A stretch of 64,000 nt of DNA, from the NCBI RefSeq assembly GCF_035590735.1, contig NZ_CP141595.1, positions 3,930,001 to 3,994,000 on the forward strand. Direction: 5' to 3'. The translations under genes and the position numbers were made by a program. The DNA is from Rossellomorea aquimaris (lineage in GTDB: Bacteria; Bacillota; Bacilli; Bacillales; Bacillaceae_B). The notes beneath the pieces are model-generated. The model worked only from the letters and a program-made list of their open reading frames with translations. It ran no database searches and was not told the origin of the DNA. Shown here piece by piece: positions 49,684 through 57,778 of this stretch (position 1 is the first letter of the stretch; each line of letters opens with the position of its first letter).

Positions 49684-50100
49684 CTAGTTCTTATCTCTCA
49701 TGGTGTAATACGTTCTCTGTCCGGATTCCTTTGATTTATTCTTCCATTCCTGCTCGGTTTCGAACTTTTTCAAATCACTGGCAAGTTCAGATGAACAATC
49801 ACTGCAAATCCTACCCGTCCCTATAATCTTCCCGCATTTATCACAAGGATAACCCATATTTGGAAACTGTCTCGTCTGGATACGGCCTTTTTTTACCCAT
49901 TTATATAGAAGTTCCTCGTCTACACCTGTCACTTCAATGACACGATCCATTGTCGCAGCCCGGTTTTCCCGTTTCTTTAAAAATTGATAGACAGTCTCGT
50001 ACATCGTTTCTTCTTCTCTATAACATTTGTCGCATACATCACGGAATTTATTTTTCATAAAAATCGTGTTGCAGCGTGGACAATTGATGATTTCTGACAT
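49684..50100 (-). CDS. yvyF: Flagellar operon protein YvyF
   Basis: 138 residues with zinc-ribbon pairs at both ends: CPRCNTIFMKNKFRDVCDKC near the N terminus and CDKCGKIIGTGRICSDC near residue 93. A MerR/helix-turn-helix-like stretch lies between (RVIEVTGVDEELLYKWVKKGRI). Unknown role; constant neighbour of flgM and comFC. GGGAGGAACC precedes the start. Confidence 0.88.
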   Translation of the reverse strand: MSEIINCPRCNTIFMKNKFRDVCDKCYREEETMYETVYQFLKKRENRAATMDRVIEVTGVDEELLYKWVKKGRIQTRQFPNMGYPCDKCGKIIGTGRICSDCSSELASDLKKFETEQEWKNKSKESGQRTYYTMRDKN

Positions 50101-50160
50101 AATTGGTTCCTCCCGATAAAGCTTCTCTTATCCGTTATATCGGCAGAAATAGAGATTGCT

Positions 50161-50862
50161 TTAACCCCTGGCAAGAGTTAAGGAAGATACCTCTTCAGCC
50201 CCTGCTTCCCTCAAAAGCTTTGCCGCCTGCCTCAAGGTCGTTCCCGTCGTGTAAATATCGTCAAATAGCAGAATCGACTTACCTTTAACGTCAGAGTCTA
50301 CTAACTGAAAAACTTGCTTCTGCTGAAGACGCTCGCTACGTGTCTTTTTAGACTGTTTCTCAGAATGCGAACGGGCAAGTATATTGGAGGGACGGACCTC
50401 TGTTTCCTCCAGTAGAGCGGTAGATTGGTTGAACCCTCTCTCATAGAGGCGTTCATCACTTAGGGGGATGGGAATGATGAGGTCGTAATCCACTTTAGAG
50501 ATATAGGTTTTAATAGTATGGGAGAAGGCTTTTGCCAACACGTAGTCCCCCCGATACTTATACTTTGCCAGATACTCTTTAAGAAAATCATTGTAACGAT
50601 ATAATGAAAAATTCTGATGTAGAATCCCTTTCCACTCAGGATCCACTTCCCATCGATGACAGTCCAGGCACCCATCACCCTTAATCAATTGCGGCGGCAG
50701 ATCATCCAAGGACCGGGAGCACCCCAAACAACGCTTCCCTTCTATCTTCACCAGCTTTTTATCACACGCATAGCACAGAAATTGAGGTTCCCTGTAAAAC
50801 AACCCTCTCCAGGATACGGTCTCAACCAATTCATTATGACAGTTCAAACAGTTATTTATCAT
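50161..50862 (-). CDS. comFC: Competence protein ComFC (phosphoribosyltransferase-like)
   Basis: 233 residues. Cysteine clusters near the N terminus (CLNCHNEL, FLCYACDKKL, KRCLGCSRSL) and a C-terminal phosphoribosyltransferase fold with SILLFDDIYTTGTTLRQAAKLLREAGA. Needed for DNA uptake in B. subtilis together with ComFA. It overlaps comFA by 11 bases; I see no comFB between them. A 12-mer AGGTCCGTCCCT copy (50388-50399) lies inside the gene and encodes EVRPS within a poorly conserved loop, without breaking the frame. Confidence 0.93.
   Translation of the reverse strand: MINNCLNCHNELVETVSWRGLFYREPQFLCYACDKKLVKIEGKRCLGCSRSLDDLPPQLIKGDGCLDCHRWEVDPEWKGILHQNFSLYRYNDFLKEYLAKYKYRGDYVLAKAFSHTIKTYISKVDYDLIIPIPLSDERLYERGFNQSTALLEETEVRPSNILARSHSEKQSKKTRSERLQQKQVFQLVDSDVKGKSILLFDDIYTTGTTLRQAAKLLREAGAEEVSSLTLARG
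50388..50399. repeat. AGGTCCGTCCCT copy inside comFC
   Basis: The intergenic 12-mer occurs in the coding sequence of comFC, in frame, with GAG/CTC extension on one side as in intergenic copies. Confidence 0.8.
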
Positions 50863-52345
50863 GAAGCAATCCTCTTTTCCCAGCTTCTATATTCATCTGA
50901 TTGATATGAAGAAGAGCTTTGATCATCTCACCCGTTCGGCCGTAATGAAAATAGATAATGTCTCCTTTTGGATATTCTGCACTGCGTCCTACTCTTCCTG
51001 CGATTTGTACGAGGGCACTTTCCGTAAAAATCTTTTCTTCTGCCCCAAGGACCGCGACATCGATATTCGGAATCGTCACACCCCGCTCTAAAATAGTGGT
51101 AGTTAATAGAATCGGAATCTCTTTGTTTCGCATTTTCAATACCTTCTCTTTTCGATCTGGATCTTCGGCGTGGACGCATTCAATGAGAGGATTCATTTCT
51201 TGAAATAACGGCAGGGCTTTTTCCATAAGTTCGATAGTCGGGAAGAAAATGAGGGCTTGTTTGGATTGTTGGAGTTTTGATAATGTCCATTTTTTCAAAG
51301 GATGAGGAATTCGATTTTTCTTCAAAGACTTTTTCCAAAGGCCACACCACACAAACCTGGGGAGTGGAATCTGGTGGCGGTGGAAACGGGCAGGAATCTG
51401 GATAAAGCTTCTATTCCCCTTGGCACACTGTTTCTGTGTTTTTTTATCCGGGGTAGCGGTAAGGTAGATCATCGAGGACTGGGGTCTACGTGCTTTTTCC
51501 ACTGCCCATTGCAGGGAAGAATCGTAGGAGTATGGAAAGGCATCGACTTCATCAATGATCATGACATCAAAGGCGTCTTGGAATCGGTACAATTGGTGGG
51601 TAGTCGATAGAACAAGCTGGCCATAGGTGTTCCGTTCTTCTGAGCCTCCATAAAGGGTTGTCACCCCAGTATCAGGGAACACCTTTTTAACACGTGGAGA
51701 TAATTCAAGGATGACATCGGTTCTAGGTGCGGCAATGCAAACCCGTTTATTCCCCCTAAGAGCTTCATGGATTCCTTCAAAGAGAACCTCGGTCTTTCCA
51801 GCCCCGCACACTGCCCAAACGAGCAGATCCTTCCTTTCTTTAACGGCCAAAACCATTTGTTCAGAAGCTGTCTTTTGCGCTTGTGATAGAGTGCCGGACC
51901 ATTTAAAAGTGGGAGTCGTTTCTGATGTTGGCACAGGTCCTTTCCAGGTTATGAGTGGTGTGCACTCCGCTACCCTGCCCATCATGATGCAGTTACGGCA
52001 GTAGGTGCAAGGGGTGTGGCATCTGGAGCAGGAAAATGAAGCGAATAAATGGGGACTGTTGTTTCCACAACGGTGGCAACAGCTTTTTTCCACACCTTTT
52101 TGATAGGATACAAAGCCATTCACATAGTGATTTTGAAGGTTGTCGATTGAAAATGGGAGCTCGTCCAGTAGCAATGAACGTCCACTAAGAAAGGATTGAA
52201 GCTCTGGAGAAAAATGAAAAGACGGGTTGAGAGGTCGAGGTGGAAGGAAAGGTACTTCGGAAATCCTTTGTAGAACGGCGGTTTCCTGTTCTATAAGGGG
52301 TTCCGGTATTAAACCATTATCTGCAAAAGCAAAGCGCAAACACAT
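50852..52345 (-). CDS. comFA: Competence DNA-uptake ATPase ComFA
   Basis: Cytosolic-face DEAD-box-like ATPase that helps pull single-stranded DNA through ComEC. Zinc cluster (CCHRCGNN then CSRCHTPCTYCRNC), Walker A WAVCGAGKTEVLF, DEVD box IIDEVDAFPY, SAT-like LTATPDKK, and motif VI QIAGRVGRS. About 497 residues from 52345. The start is uncertain: AGGAG is only 2 bases from ATG 52345 and 8 bases from TTG 52339; the long upstream extension is unlikely. Confidence 0.92.
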   Translation of the reverse strand: MCLRFAFADNGLIPEPLIEQETAVLQRISEVPFLPPRPLNPSFHFSPELQSFLSGRSLLLDELPFSIDNLQNHYVNGFVSYQKGVEKSCCHRCGNNSPHLFASFSCSRCHTPCTYCRNCIMMGRVAECTPLITWKGPVPTSETTPTFKWSGTLSQAQKTASEQMVLAVKERKDLLVWAVCGAGKTEVLFEGIHEALRGNKRVCIAAPRTDVILELSPRVKKVFPDTGVTTLYGGSEERNTYGQLVLSTTHQLYRFQDAFDVMIIDEVDAFPYSYDSSLQWAVEKARRPQSSMIYLTATPDKKTQKQCAKGNRSFIQIPARFHRHQIPLPRFVWCGLWKKSLKKNRIPHPLKKWTLSKLQQSKQALIFFPTIELMEKALPLFQEMNPLIECVHAEDPDRKEKVLKMRNKEIPILLTTTILERGVTIPNIDVAVLGAEEKIFTESALVQIAGRVGRSAEYPKGDIIYFHYGRTGEMIKALLHINQMNIEAGKRGLLHDK

Positions 52346-52409
52346 CACTCCTAGTTTGGGATAGTGATGTATTCTACATAAAGGGGTGAAAATCCTGCCT
52401 AATAAAAAT

Positions 52410-52549
52410 GGTGCCCGGCACAAAAACGTTGTTTTGTGCCGGGCACCGGGGAGTTAGGGATTGTACCTGGTACGTGATGACCAAATTGTACCTGGTACAA
52501 ATCGTCGGAAATGTACCTGGTACAAAAAACGCAATTTGTACCAGGTACA
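52410..52549. repeat. REP-like palindrome array between comFA and degV
   Basis: Six units: two of a GTGCCCGGCAC variant (52410, 52435, 25 bases apart) and four TGTACCWGGTAC units at 52462, 52487, 52512 and 52537, exactly 25 bases apart. The first pair faces each other and can form a long hairpin (GTGCCCGGCACAAAA with its complement). It lies at the 3' end of degV and may terminate its transcript. Confidence 0.9.
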
Positions 52550-52556
52550 TTCAAAA

Positions 52557-53408
52557 CTATCTACTCATCTTCCGAGCCCATCCCATCCCCATCGATCCCT
52601 CACCTAAATGAGTACCGATCACAGGACCGAAAATACTAACATTGAACTCCACATTCGGATACTTCTCTTGAAGCTCGTTCTTCCACTCAATCGCATCTTC
52701 TTCACGATTCGCATGGATAATGGAAGCTTGAAACTCTTCTCCGGAAGCCACTGCTTCTTCAAGCAAAGACTCCACCCGCTTCAACGCCTTCTTCTTCGTA
52801 CGGATTTTTTCAAACGGGACAATCACTTTATCAACAAAGTGAAGCAAAGGTTTAACCTGTAAAAGGCTTCCTATGATCGCCTGGGCTTGCGATAGCCTGC
52901 CTCCGCGCTGCAAGTGTGCCAGGTCATCGACCATGAAGTATGCCTGTACCGACTGTTTCATTTCATCCAATAACGCAACGATTTCTTCAGCTGTTTTCCC
53001 TTCACGGCCAAGCTTGGCCCCTTCAATGGCATAGAAGCCTTGGATCATGCAGCTGATTTCCGAGTCATAGGGATACACTTTAATGCCCTCGACCATTTCC
53101 CCCGCTTGGACGGCGCCTTGGTACGTTCCGCTGATTCCACTGGATAAATGGATGGAAATGACGGCATCGTAGTCCTGCGAAAGCTTTTCGAATAACTCGA
53201 CGAATTTCCCGACAGGAGGCTGTGAAGTCGTAGGAAGCTTTTCCTGGGTACTGACCTCTTCGTAAAATTCACTTGCCGTAATATCAACTTCTTCTTGATA
53301 GGTTTCTCCTCCGAAAATGACGCTGAGAGGAATCATATGTATGTTCAGTTGATCACGCAATTCTTTCGGGATGTAGGCGGTACTATCCGTTACAATTGCC
53401 GTTTTCAT
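52557..53408 (-). CDS. degV: DegV family fatty-acid-binding protein
   Basis: 283 residues. N-terminal AIVTDSTAYIPKELRDQLNIHMIPLSVIFGGETYQEEVDI with the DSTA motif, TSQPPVGKF, HLSSGISGTYQGA and the C-terminal GPVIGTHLGEGSMGMGW. DegV/FakB proteins bind a fatty acid and present it to the FakA kinase. Two TetR-type palindromes upstream suggest regulation by a TetR-family (possibly fatty-acid-sensing) repressor. Confidence 0.93.
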   Translation of the reverse strand: MKTAIVTDSTAYIPKELRDQLNIHMIPLSVIFGGETYQEEVDITASEFYEEVSTQEKLPTTSQPPVGKFVELFEKLSQDYDAVISIHLSSGISGTYQGAVQAGEMVEGIKVYPYDSEISCMIQGFYAIEGAKLGREGKTAEEIVALLDEMKQSVQAYFMVDDLAHLQRGGRLSQAQAIIGSLLQVKPLLHFVDKVIVPFEKIRTKKKALKRVESLLEEAVASGEEFQASIIHANREEDAIEWKNELQEKYPNVEFNVSIFGPVIGTHLGEGSMGMGWARKMSR

Positions 53409-53543
53409 AGAATTACCATCCTTATTGTTTATTTTTATAGCCCGTCTTACGAGCTTGTCTAGTCTACCTTATGTATCCTTTTCATTTTATATGAAAACAA
53501 GTTGGTTTGCATTAGTTTCTCGGGAGTTTCGTTTCCACAAAAC

Positions 53544-53561
53544 TAAACAAACGTTTGTTTA
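53544..53561 (-). promoter_or_regulatory. TetR-type operator 1
   Basis: TAAACAAACGTTTGTTTA is a perfect 18-bp palindrome downstream of the degV promoter -10. Confidence 0.75.
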
Positions 53562-53578
53562 AGACTCTGAACCCATAT

Positions 53579-53606
53579 GGTATAAGGGATTCCATGTCCT
53601 AATCAA
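53579..53606 (-). promoter_or_regulatory. Probable degV promoter
   Basis: TTGATT (53601-53606), 16 bases, TATACC (53579-53584) on the minus strand. The -35 lies inside operator 2. Confidence 0.55.
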
Positions 53607-53617
53607 ACGTTTGTTTA
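53600..53617 (-). promoter_or_regulatory. TetR-type operator 2
   Basis: TAATCAAACGTTTGTTTA, one mismatch from operator 1; the centres are 56 bases apart. Confidence 0.7.
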
Positions 53618-53623
53618 AAGGTC

Positions 53624-54526
53624 TTACCTCGTACCAACAGGGAGCGAGGTGATTAGTTTTTTCGATTTTCTTGACGATAGGAATACTCCTGCAAAAATGA
53701 TGAGTAATCCTAATATCAGGTTATGCGTGACAGGTTCCCTCAGAAGGACGAATCCCCAAATCATGGCGGTACCAGGTATCAAGTACGTCACTGTCGAAGC
53801 AAATTCCGGACTTCCATTCGTCATGATATAGAAATAAAGAAGCGTTGCTACTCCTGACCCTAAACAACCTAACCCCACTATCCCCAGGATGACCTCTCCT
53901 GTTAGCAAATCTCCAACTGAGATTGGATTCGTCAGCATCATTCCCACAAAACCTACCGCTGCACCTATCAACAACTGAAACGTAGAAATCACCACTACAC
54001 TCGTTCCCGCCAGGTATTTTTTCGTAAACTGTGAAGCAAATGCGTAGCTCATTGTCGCAAGCACCATCGTCCCCACCCCAATAAAATCCGAAGTAAAGAT
54101 CCCGCTCACCTCGAAGTTCATCAGAACAAGAATTCCTATAAACCCAACGGCAATACCGATCCATTGAAATCCTGTCAATATGACAGAGAAAAATAAAAAT
54201 CCCGCAAGCCCCGTCCATATGGGGGTCGTTGCGTTTAAAATGGAGGCCGTATTACTATTGATCTGTGTTTCACTTAACGCGATCAGGGTCCAGGGTAACG
54301 CGGCATTTCCAATCCCGACAACAAACAGCTTCCACATAGGGAGGGGTTTCCTCTCCCCTTTTTTCCTCTGTATGAAAAAGATCGGAAGAAGCACAAGCGC
54401 ACCGGCTAAACAGCGTAAAAATACCGTCCCCCACACTCCAACGGGATCAACCAGCCACTTGATAAAAACGAACGACATCCCCCAAATCAAACTTAAGCCA
54501 ATTAACGCTATATATAATCTGGCCAA
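53624..54526 (-). CDS. EamA/DMT family transporter
   Basis: 300 residues, ten transmembrane helices in two EamA repeats. First repeat starts RLYIALIGLSLIWGMSFVFIKWLVD with ALSETQINSNTASILNATTPIWTGLAGF; second ends PVTHNLILGLLIIFAGVFLSSRK. Exports small metabolites; substrate unknown. AGGAGGAAGC precedes the start. Divergent from murB. Confidence 0.9.
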   Translation of the reverse strand: MARLYIALIGLSLIWGMSFVFIKWLVDPVGVWGTVFLRCLAGALVLLPIFFIQRKKGERKPLPMWKLFVVGIGNAALPWTLIALSETQINSNTASILNATTPIWTGLAGFLFFSVILTGFQWIGIAVGFIGILVLMNFEVSGIFTSDFIGVGTMVLATMSYAFASQFTKKYLAGTSVVVISTFQLLIGAAVGFVGMMLTNPISVGDLLTGEVILGIVGLGCLGSGVATLLYFYIMTNGSPEFASTVTYLIPGTAMIWGFVLLREPVTHNLILGLLIIFAGVFLSSRKSKKLITSLPVGTR

Positions 54527-54721
54527 TTTGCTTCCTCCTCCCCAGGTTGTATAATTTAATAGTTAAATAGACGTTATAACATATTTTGTTAGTTCTATCC
54601 TATCTTACTTTGCTTAAGATGGGAACATTCTTTTTTTCATATTTATGACCTATAATTAAGCATTCTTTTCCAATTAATGAGGTTCATTCGAAGGGGATTC
54701 ACATCTGCCAACTGAAACCAT

Positions 54722-54750
54722 TTAACTTTCATGGGTTTTCGTCATATAAT
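54722..54750 (+). promoter_or_regulatory. Sigma-A promoter of murB
   Basis: TTAACT (54722-54727), 17 bases, TATAAT (54745-54750), 58 bases before the murB start. Confidence 0.72.
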
Positions 54751-54807
54751 GGTTGGGTAGGATTTAACTTAGAGAAGACGAAAATTACTTTATAGGACTG
54801 ATATAGA

Positions 54808-55728
54808 ATGTACAATAAGGAAAAAGTGTTTGAAGAATTATCAAAGGTGATGCATTCTGACAATATCAAACGTGATGAATTGTTACGAGAGCATCTGTAC
54901 ACGAAGTTAGGAGGAAGAGCCGATTTCTTCTTAACGCCAACCACATATGAAGAAGTTCAAAACATTGTGAAGCTGTCAAATGAAGTGGATGTTCCATTCA
55001 CATTATTAGGAAACGGTTCGAATCTAATTGTGAAAGATGGCGGAATTCGTGGAATCGTTCTTCATCTGAAAAACTTTAAAGACATCAAAACGACCGATCA
55101 ACTGATTGTGGCTCAAAGTGGTGCAGCGATCATCGATGTATCAAGACGCGCATTAGCTGAAAAGTTATCAGGACTCGAATTCGCCTGTGGGATTCCAGGT
55201 ACCGTTGGTGGCGCTCTATTCATGAACGCCGGGGCTTATGGCGGTGAAATCAAAGATGTACTGGATTACTGCCATGTTGTCGACCGTGAAGGAAACCTGG
55301 TAAAACGTACAGCCGCAGAATTAGAGCTTGATTACCGTCACAGCAATATCTCTGAAAAAGGCGATATTGTACTAGAAGCAACTTTCAGCTTAAAGCCTGG
55401 TGACTACGAAGAAATCAAGGCAGTTATGGATGACCTCACAGACAAGCGTGAATCTAAACAGCCACTTGAATATCCATCATGTGGAAGTGTCTTTAAGAGA
55501 CCCCCTGGATACTTTGCCGGTAAGCTCATACAGGACAGTGATCTTCAAGGAACGAACTTTGGTGGCGCTGAAGTCTCCACGAAGCATGCCGGTTTCATCG
55601 TGAATAAAGACAATGCATCAGCCTCGGATTATATTTCACTCATTGAACACGTTCAAAAAACGGTGAAAGAAAAATTTGATGTGGAGCTTGAACGGGAAGT
55701 TCGCATCATCGGGGAAGATCTGGAATAA
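54808..55728 (+). CDS. murB: UDP-N-acetylenolpyruvoylglucosamine reductase
   Basis: FAD/NADPH enzyme that makes UDP-MurNAc in peptidoglycan precursor synthesis. 306 residues. FAD motif LLGNGSNLIVKDGGIRG, GLEFACGIPGTVGGALFMNAGAYGGEI, catalytic serine in YPSCGSVFKRP and the C-terminal glutamate in REVRIIGED. Length and the missing insertion indicate the type II form. Own promoter and terminator; not in a dcw cluster here. Confidence 0.95.
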   Translation: MYNKEKVFEELSKVMHSDNIKRDELLREHLYTKLGGRADFFLTPTTYEEVQNIVKLSNEVDVPFTLLGNGSNLIVKDGGIRGIVLHLKNFKDIKTTDQLIVAQSGAAIIDVSRRALAEKLSGLEFACGIPGTVGGALFMNAGAYGGEIKDVLDYCHVVDREGNLVKRTAAELELDYRHSNISEKGDIVLEATFSLKPGDYEEIKAVMDDLTDKRESKQPLEYPSCGSVFKRPPGYFAGKLIQDSDLQGTNFGGAEVSTKHAGFIVNKDNASASDYISLIEHVQKTVKEKFDVELEREVRIIGEDLE

Positions 55729-55763
55729 AAAAGTCAGGAATCATTGGATTCCTGACTTTTTTA
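55727..55763 (+). terminator. Terminator after murB
   Basis: AAAAAGTCAGGAATC and GATTCCTGACTTTTT form a perfect stem with a 4-base loop, directly at the stop codon. Confidence 0.92.
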
Positions 55764-55780
55764 TACGTTAATTTAAACAT

Positions 55781-55809
55781 AAAAAAACAGTCTAAATAAA
55801 TTTAGACTG
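55781..55809 (-). terminator. Terminator after the 41-residue gene
   Basis: CAGTCTAAAT and ATTTAGACTG form a 10-bp stem; T7 follows on the minus strand. It is the 3' end of the small transcription unit at 55847-55972. Confidence 0.8.
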
Positions 55810-55846
55810 AGCAGGGGCTTAATTTCCATTTTCAAGGAACCATTAG

Positions 55847-55972
55847 CTATCTCTTTTTGGCAACAGGGGCGGGCTTGGTTCTGCGAAACTCTCTCAATCT
55901 TGTGATTTGGGATTGAGATACCTTCGCATCCAGTTCATAAGCTTCTCGAGCCTTAAAATAGAGTAGCGACAC
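55847..55972 (-). CDS. Candidate 41-residue protein
   Basis: GTG start at 55972 with AAAGGAGGGC ending about 8 bases upstream. The frame reads MSLLYFKAREAYELDAKVS then QSQITRLREFRRTKPAPVAK and KR, ending with TAG. It is basic at the C terminus and helical. It has a possible sigma-B promoter upstream and a terminator 38 bases downstream, a complete small transcription unit. I recognise no family; the antisense and other frames are worse. Stress-induced small protein is a guess. Confidence 0.6.
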   Translation of the reverse strand: MSLLYFKAREAYELDAKVSQSQITRLREFRRTKPAPVAKKR

Positions 55973-56009
55973 AACTAATGCCCTCCTTTGTAAAAATATT
56001 AGTTTCTTT

Positions 56010-56034
56010 TTACCCGAAAAATTCTAGATAAAAC
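56010..56034 (-). promoter_or_regulatory. Possible sigma-B promoter of the 41-residue gene
   Basis: GTTTTA (56029-56034), 13 bases, GGGTAA (56010-56015) on the minus strand, 38 bases before the GTG start. Confidence 0.5.
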
Positions 56035-56069
56035 CAAATTCAGTGAAAAATTTCATTTTAATCATCACT

Positions 56070-56531
56070 TTAGAAGTTATAGTTCCATAGTATCCTCCAT
56101 TCTTCTTCTTCTATGGCGACAAAACAGGTTTGTGTGATCATTAATTCACCAAACTGACTATCAAAATACAAGTTCACTTCCGCTTTTCGGACATTTTTAA
56201 ATTGAAGCCCTTCTTCGTTAAATGTAAACTCCTTCTCCTTTTCAATACTGCCTACCTCCACCTCAAACTCATCTACCCCCATATGACCCATGAATACATG
56301 GTTTTTCGTTTGGATATATGAGGATTTGGGGAACTTATTTTGCATTTCTGAATGGAATAACTCCCATGCGTTACCGAAGTCACCGTCTTTTTCAAAGTTA
56401 TAAAAATCCTCGATCACTTCTTCGGGTGTATCAGGTTCCTGGGTTTTTCCAATAAACATAAACAGAGCCACAACAAGCAGAATGGCAACCACCGCTCCGA
56501 TAAATAGAGGAACCGGGCTTTTCCTTCTCAT
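56070..56531 (-). CDS. Membrane-anchored protein of unknown function
   Basis: 153 residues. N-terminal anchor (VPLFIGAVVAILLVVALFMFIG) and an extracellular domain that begins PDTPEEVIEDFYNFEKDGDFGNAWELFHSEMQNKF, which resembles NTF2-like/DUF4878-type folds, then mixed beta strands. No lipobox. AGGAGGAGTG precedes the ATG. Monocistronic. Function unknown. Confidence 0.75.
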   Translation of the reverse strand: MRRKSPVPLFIGAVVAILLVVALFMFIGKTQEPDTPEEVIEDFYNFEKDGDFGNAWELFHSEMQNKFPKSSYIQTKNHVFMGHMGVDEFEVEVGSIEKEKEFTFNEEGLQFKNVRKAEVNLYFDSQFGELMITQTCFVAIEEEEWRILWNYNF

Positions 56532-56664
56532 ATATCCAACACTCCTCCTCTATAGTTAACTTTATGAAGGACATGCAAGATGTATGAAAAAAAAGCTTCA
56601 CGAACCTAGTAAGGTATCATTAAGCTCCAATGAGGGGTTTTAAAATTAGAAGTATACAGCCACT

Positions 56665-57558
56665 TCATAAGATTCCCATCTTACGAGAAATTTCTTCCCG
56701 CTTTTTTTGAAGGTACTGGTGATAGCGATTATCTTCATACATATCAAATATCAAAATGGATTTATTGATATGCGATAAGGCTTTTTCCAACTCTCCCTCT
56801 AGTTCATAGTTGTAGCCTGTATGATAATATAGCTCACCCAGACCAAATAAATGTTCTTCTTCCAAACACCATTTTATCGCCTGATCGCAGTAAGAATTGG
56901 ATTCTTTGTATTTTCCTAATCTGGTTAAAGTTCTGGCTATATTATAAAGCAACCTCGTTTTAATCGATTTATCATTAAGCTGTGTACTTGATTGTATCGC
57001 AGATTTAACTTCCTCATATGAGAACAAAGACTTCTCTAAATTTCCTTTTCCATATTCAAAAACTCCTAAGGTCATATGTATTTCTATTTCTCGTTCCGTC
57101 ATGGCCCGTTTTTTATTCATAGTGAGGGAAAGCGCCTCCTTCAAAAGGGAAAGCCCTGCATCCCGGTCTTTTTCAATTTCAAATAGATAAATACTTTTAT
57201 GCCAGTAAAGTAATTGCAGATTGGTTTGGTTTCTAAAGAAGAGAGGGTTTTTCTCTTCTGCCTTTACCATTCCTATCATTTCTTCGTACATTAACTTCAC
57301 TCTGAAATTTCTTAATTGACGCTCTACTTCTTTCACATAATCTAATCGCGGGGTTGTTCCAATTTCAAAGAAGTAGTTCACATCCACCCCAAGTTTCTGA
57401 GAAATTTGATAGAGAGCAGTTGCGCTAGGGTAGATATCCCCTTTTTCGATACGACTGATCAGAGCCTGTGTACAGATCCCTTCAGCTAAATCACCTTGCG
57501 TTAACCCAACGACCTTTCGCAACTCCCTTATCTTTTTACCGATAATTGAATAATCCAA
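56665..57558 (-). CDS. RRNPP-type regulator with N-terminal HTH and TPR domain (copy A)
   Basis: 297 residues. XRE-type helix-turn-helix at residues 7-60 (IRELRKVVGLTQGDLAEGICTQALISRIEKGDIYPSATALYQISQKLGV), then about 230 residues of TPR-like helices (YNIARTLTRLGKYKESNSYCDQAIKW, GELYYHTGYNYELEGELEKALSHI). This is the PlcR/NprR plan, in which a secreted peptide sets activity. The ATG-less start is TTG 57558, with GAGGTGG upstream. Close paralogue of copy B. No pheromone gene of usual form is seen downstream. Confidence 0.87.
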   Translation of the reverse strand: MDYSIIGKKIRELRKVVGLTQGDLAEGICTQALISRIEKGDIYPSATALYQISQKLGVDVNYFFEIGTTPRLDYVKEVERQLRNFRVKLMYEEMIGMVKAEEKNPLFFRNQTNLQLLYWHKSIYLFEIEKDRDAGLSLLKEALSLTMNKKRAMTEREIEIHMTLGVFEYGKGNLEKSLFSYEEVKSAIQSSTQLNDKSIKTRLLYNIARTLTRLGKYKESNSYCDQAIKWCLEEEHLFGLGELYYHTGYNYELEGELEKALSHINKSILIFDMYEDNRYHQYLQKKREEISRKMGIL

Positions 57559-57663
57559 AACCCCACCACCTCAATATATTAATATCTTTATATTTTCACA
57601 GAAAACATGCCATTTCAGTCGAAAAATGCGATTCTAACTAACCTCATTAACCGACGCCACAAC

Positions 57664-57758
57664 TACATGGATTTCTTCATTGTGATTTAATAAATCTAAC
57701 GACAAATTACAATACCTTTTGATGGCACTTCTCCATGTGGGAAGTGCTCTTTTTTTGA
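57664..57758. repeat. Promoter/terminator module 1, upstream of regulator copy A
   Basis: Contains AACGACAAATTACAATACC and a plus-strand terminator GCACTTCTCC ATGT GGGAAGTGC followed by a T run. The same about 95-base module occurs at 58779-58872 and 59029-59128. Confidence 0.8.
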
Positions 57759-57769
57759 GGGACGGACCT
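57758..57769. repeat. AGGGACGGACCT copy
   Basis: Complement form of the 12-mer, 9 bases beyond the stop of regulator copy B. Confidence 0.8.
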
Positions 57770-57778
57770 CCAACAGGT

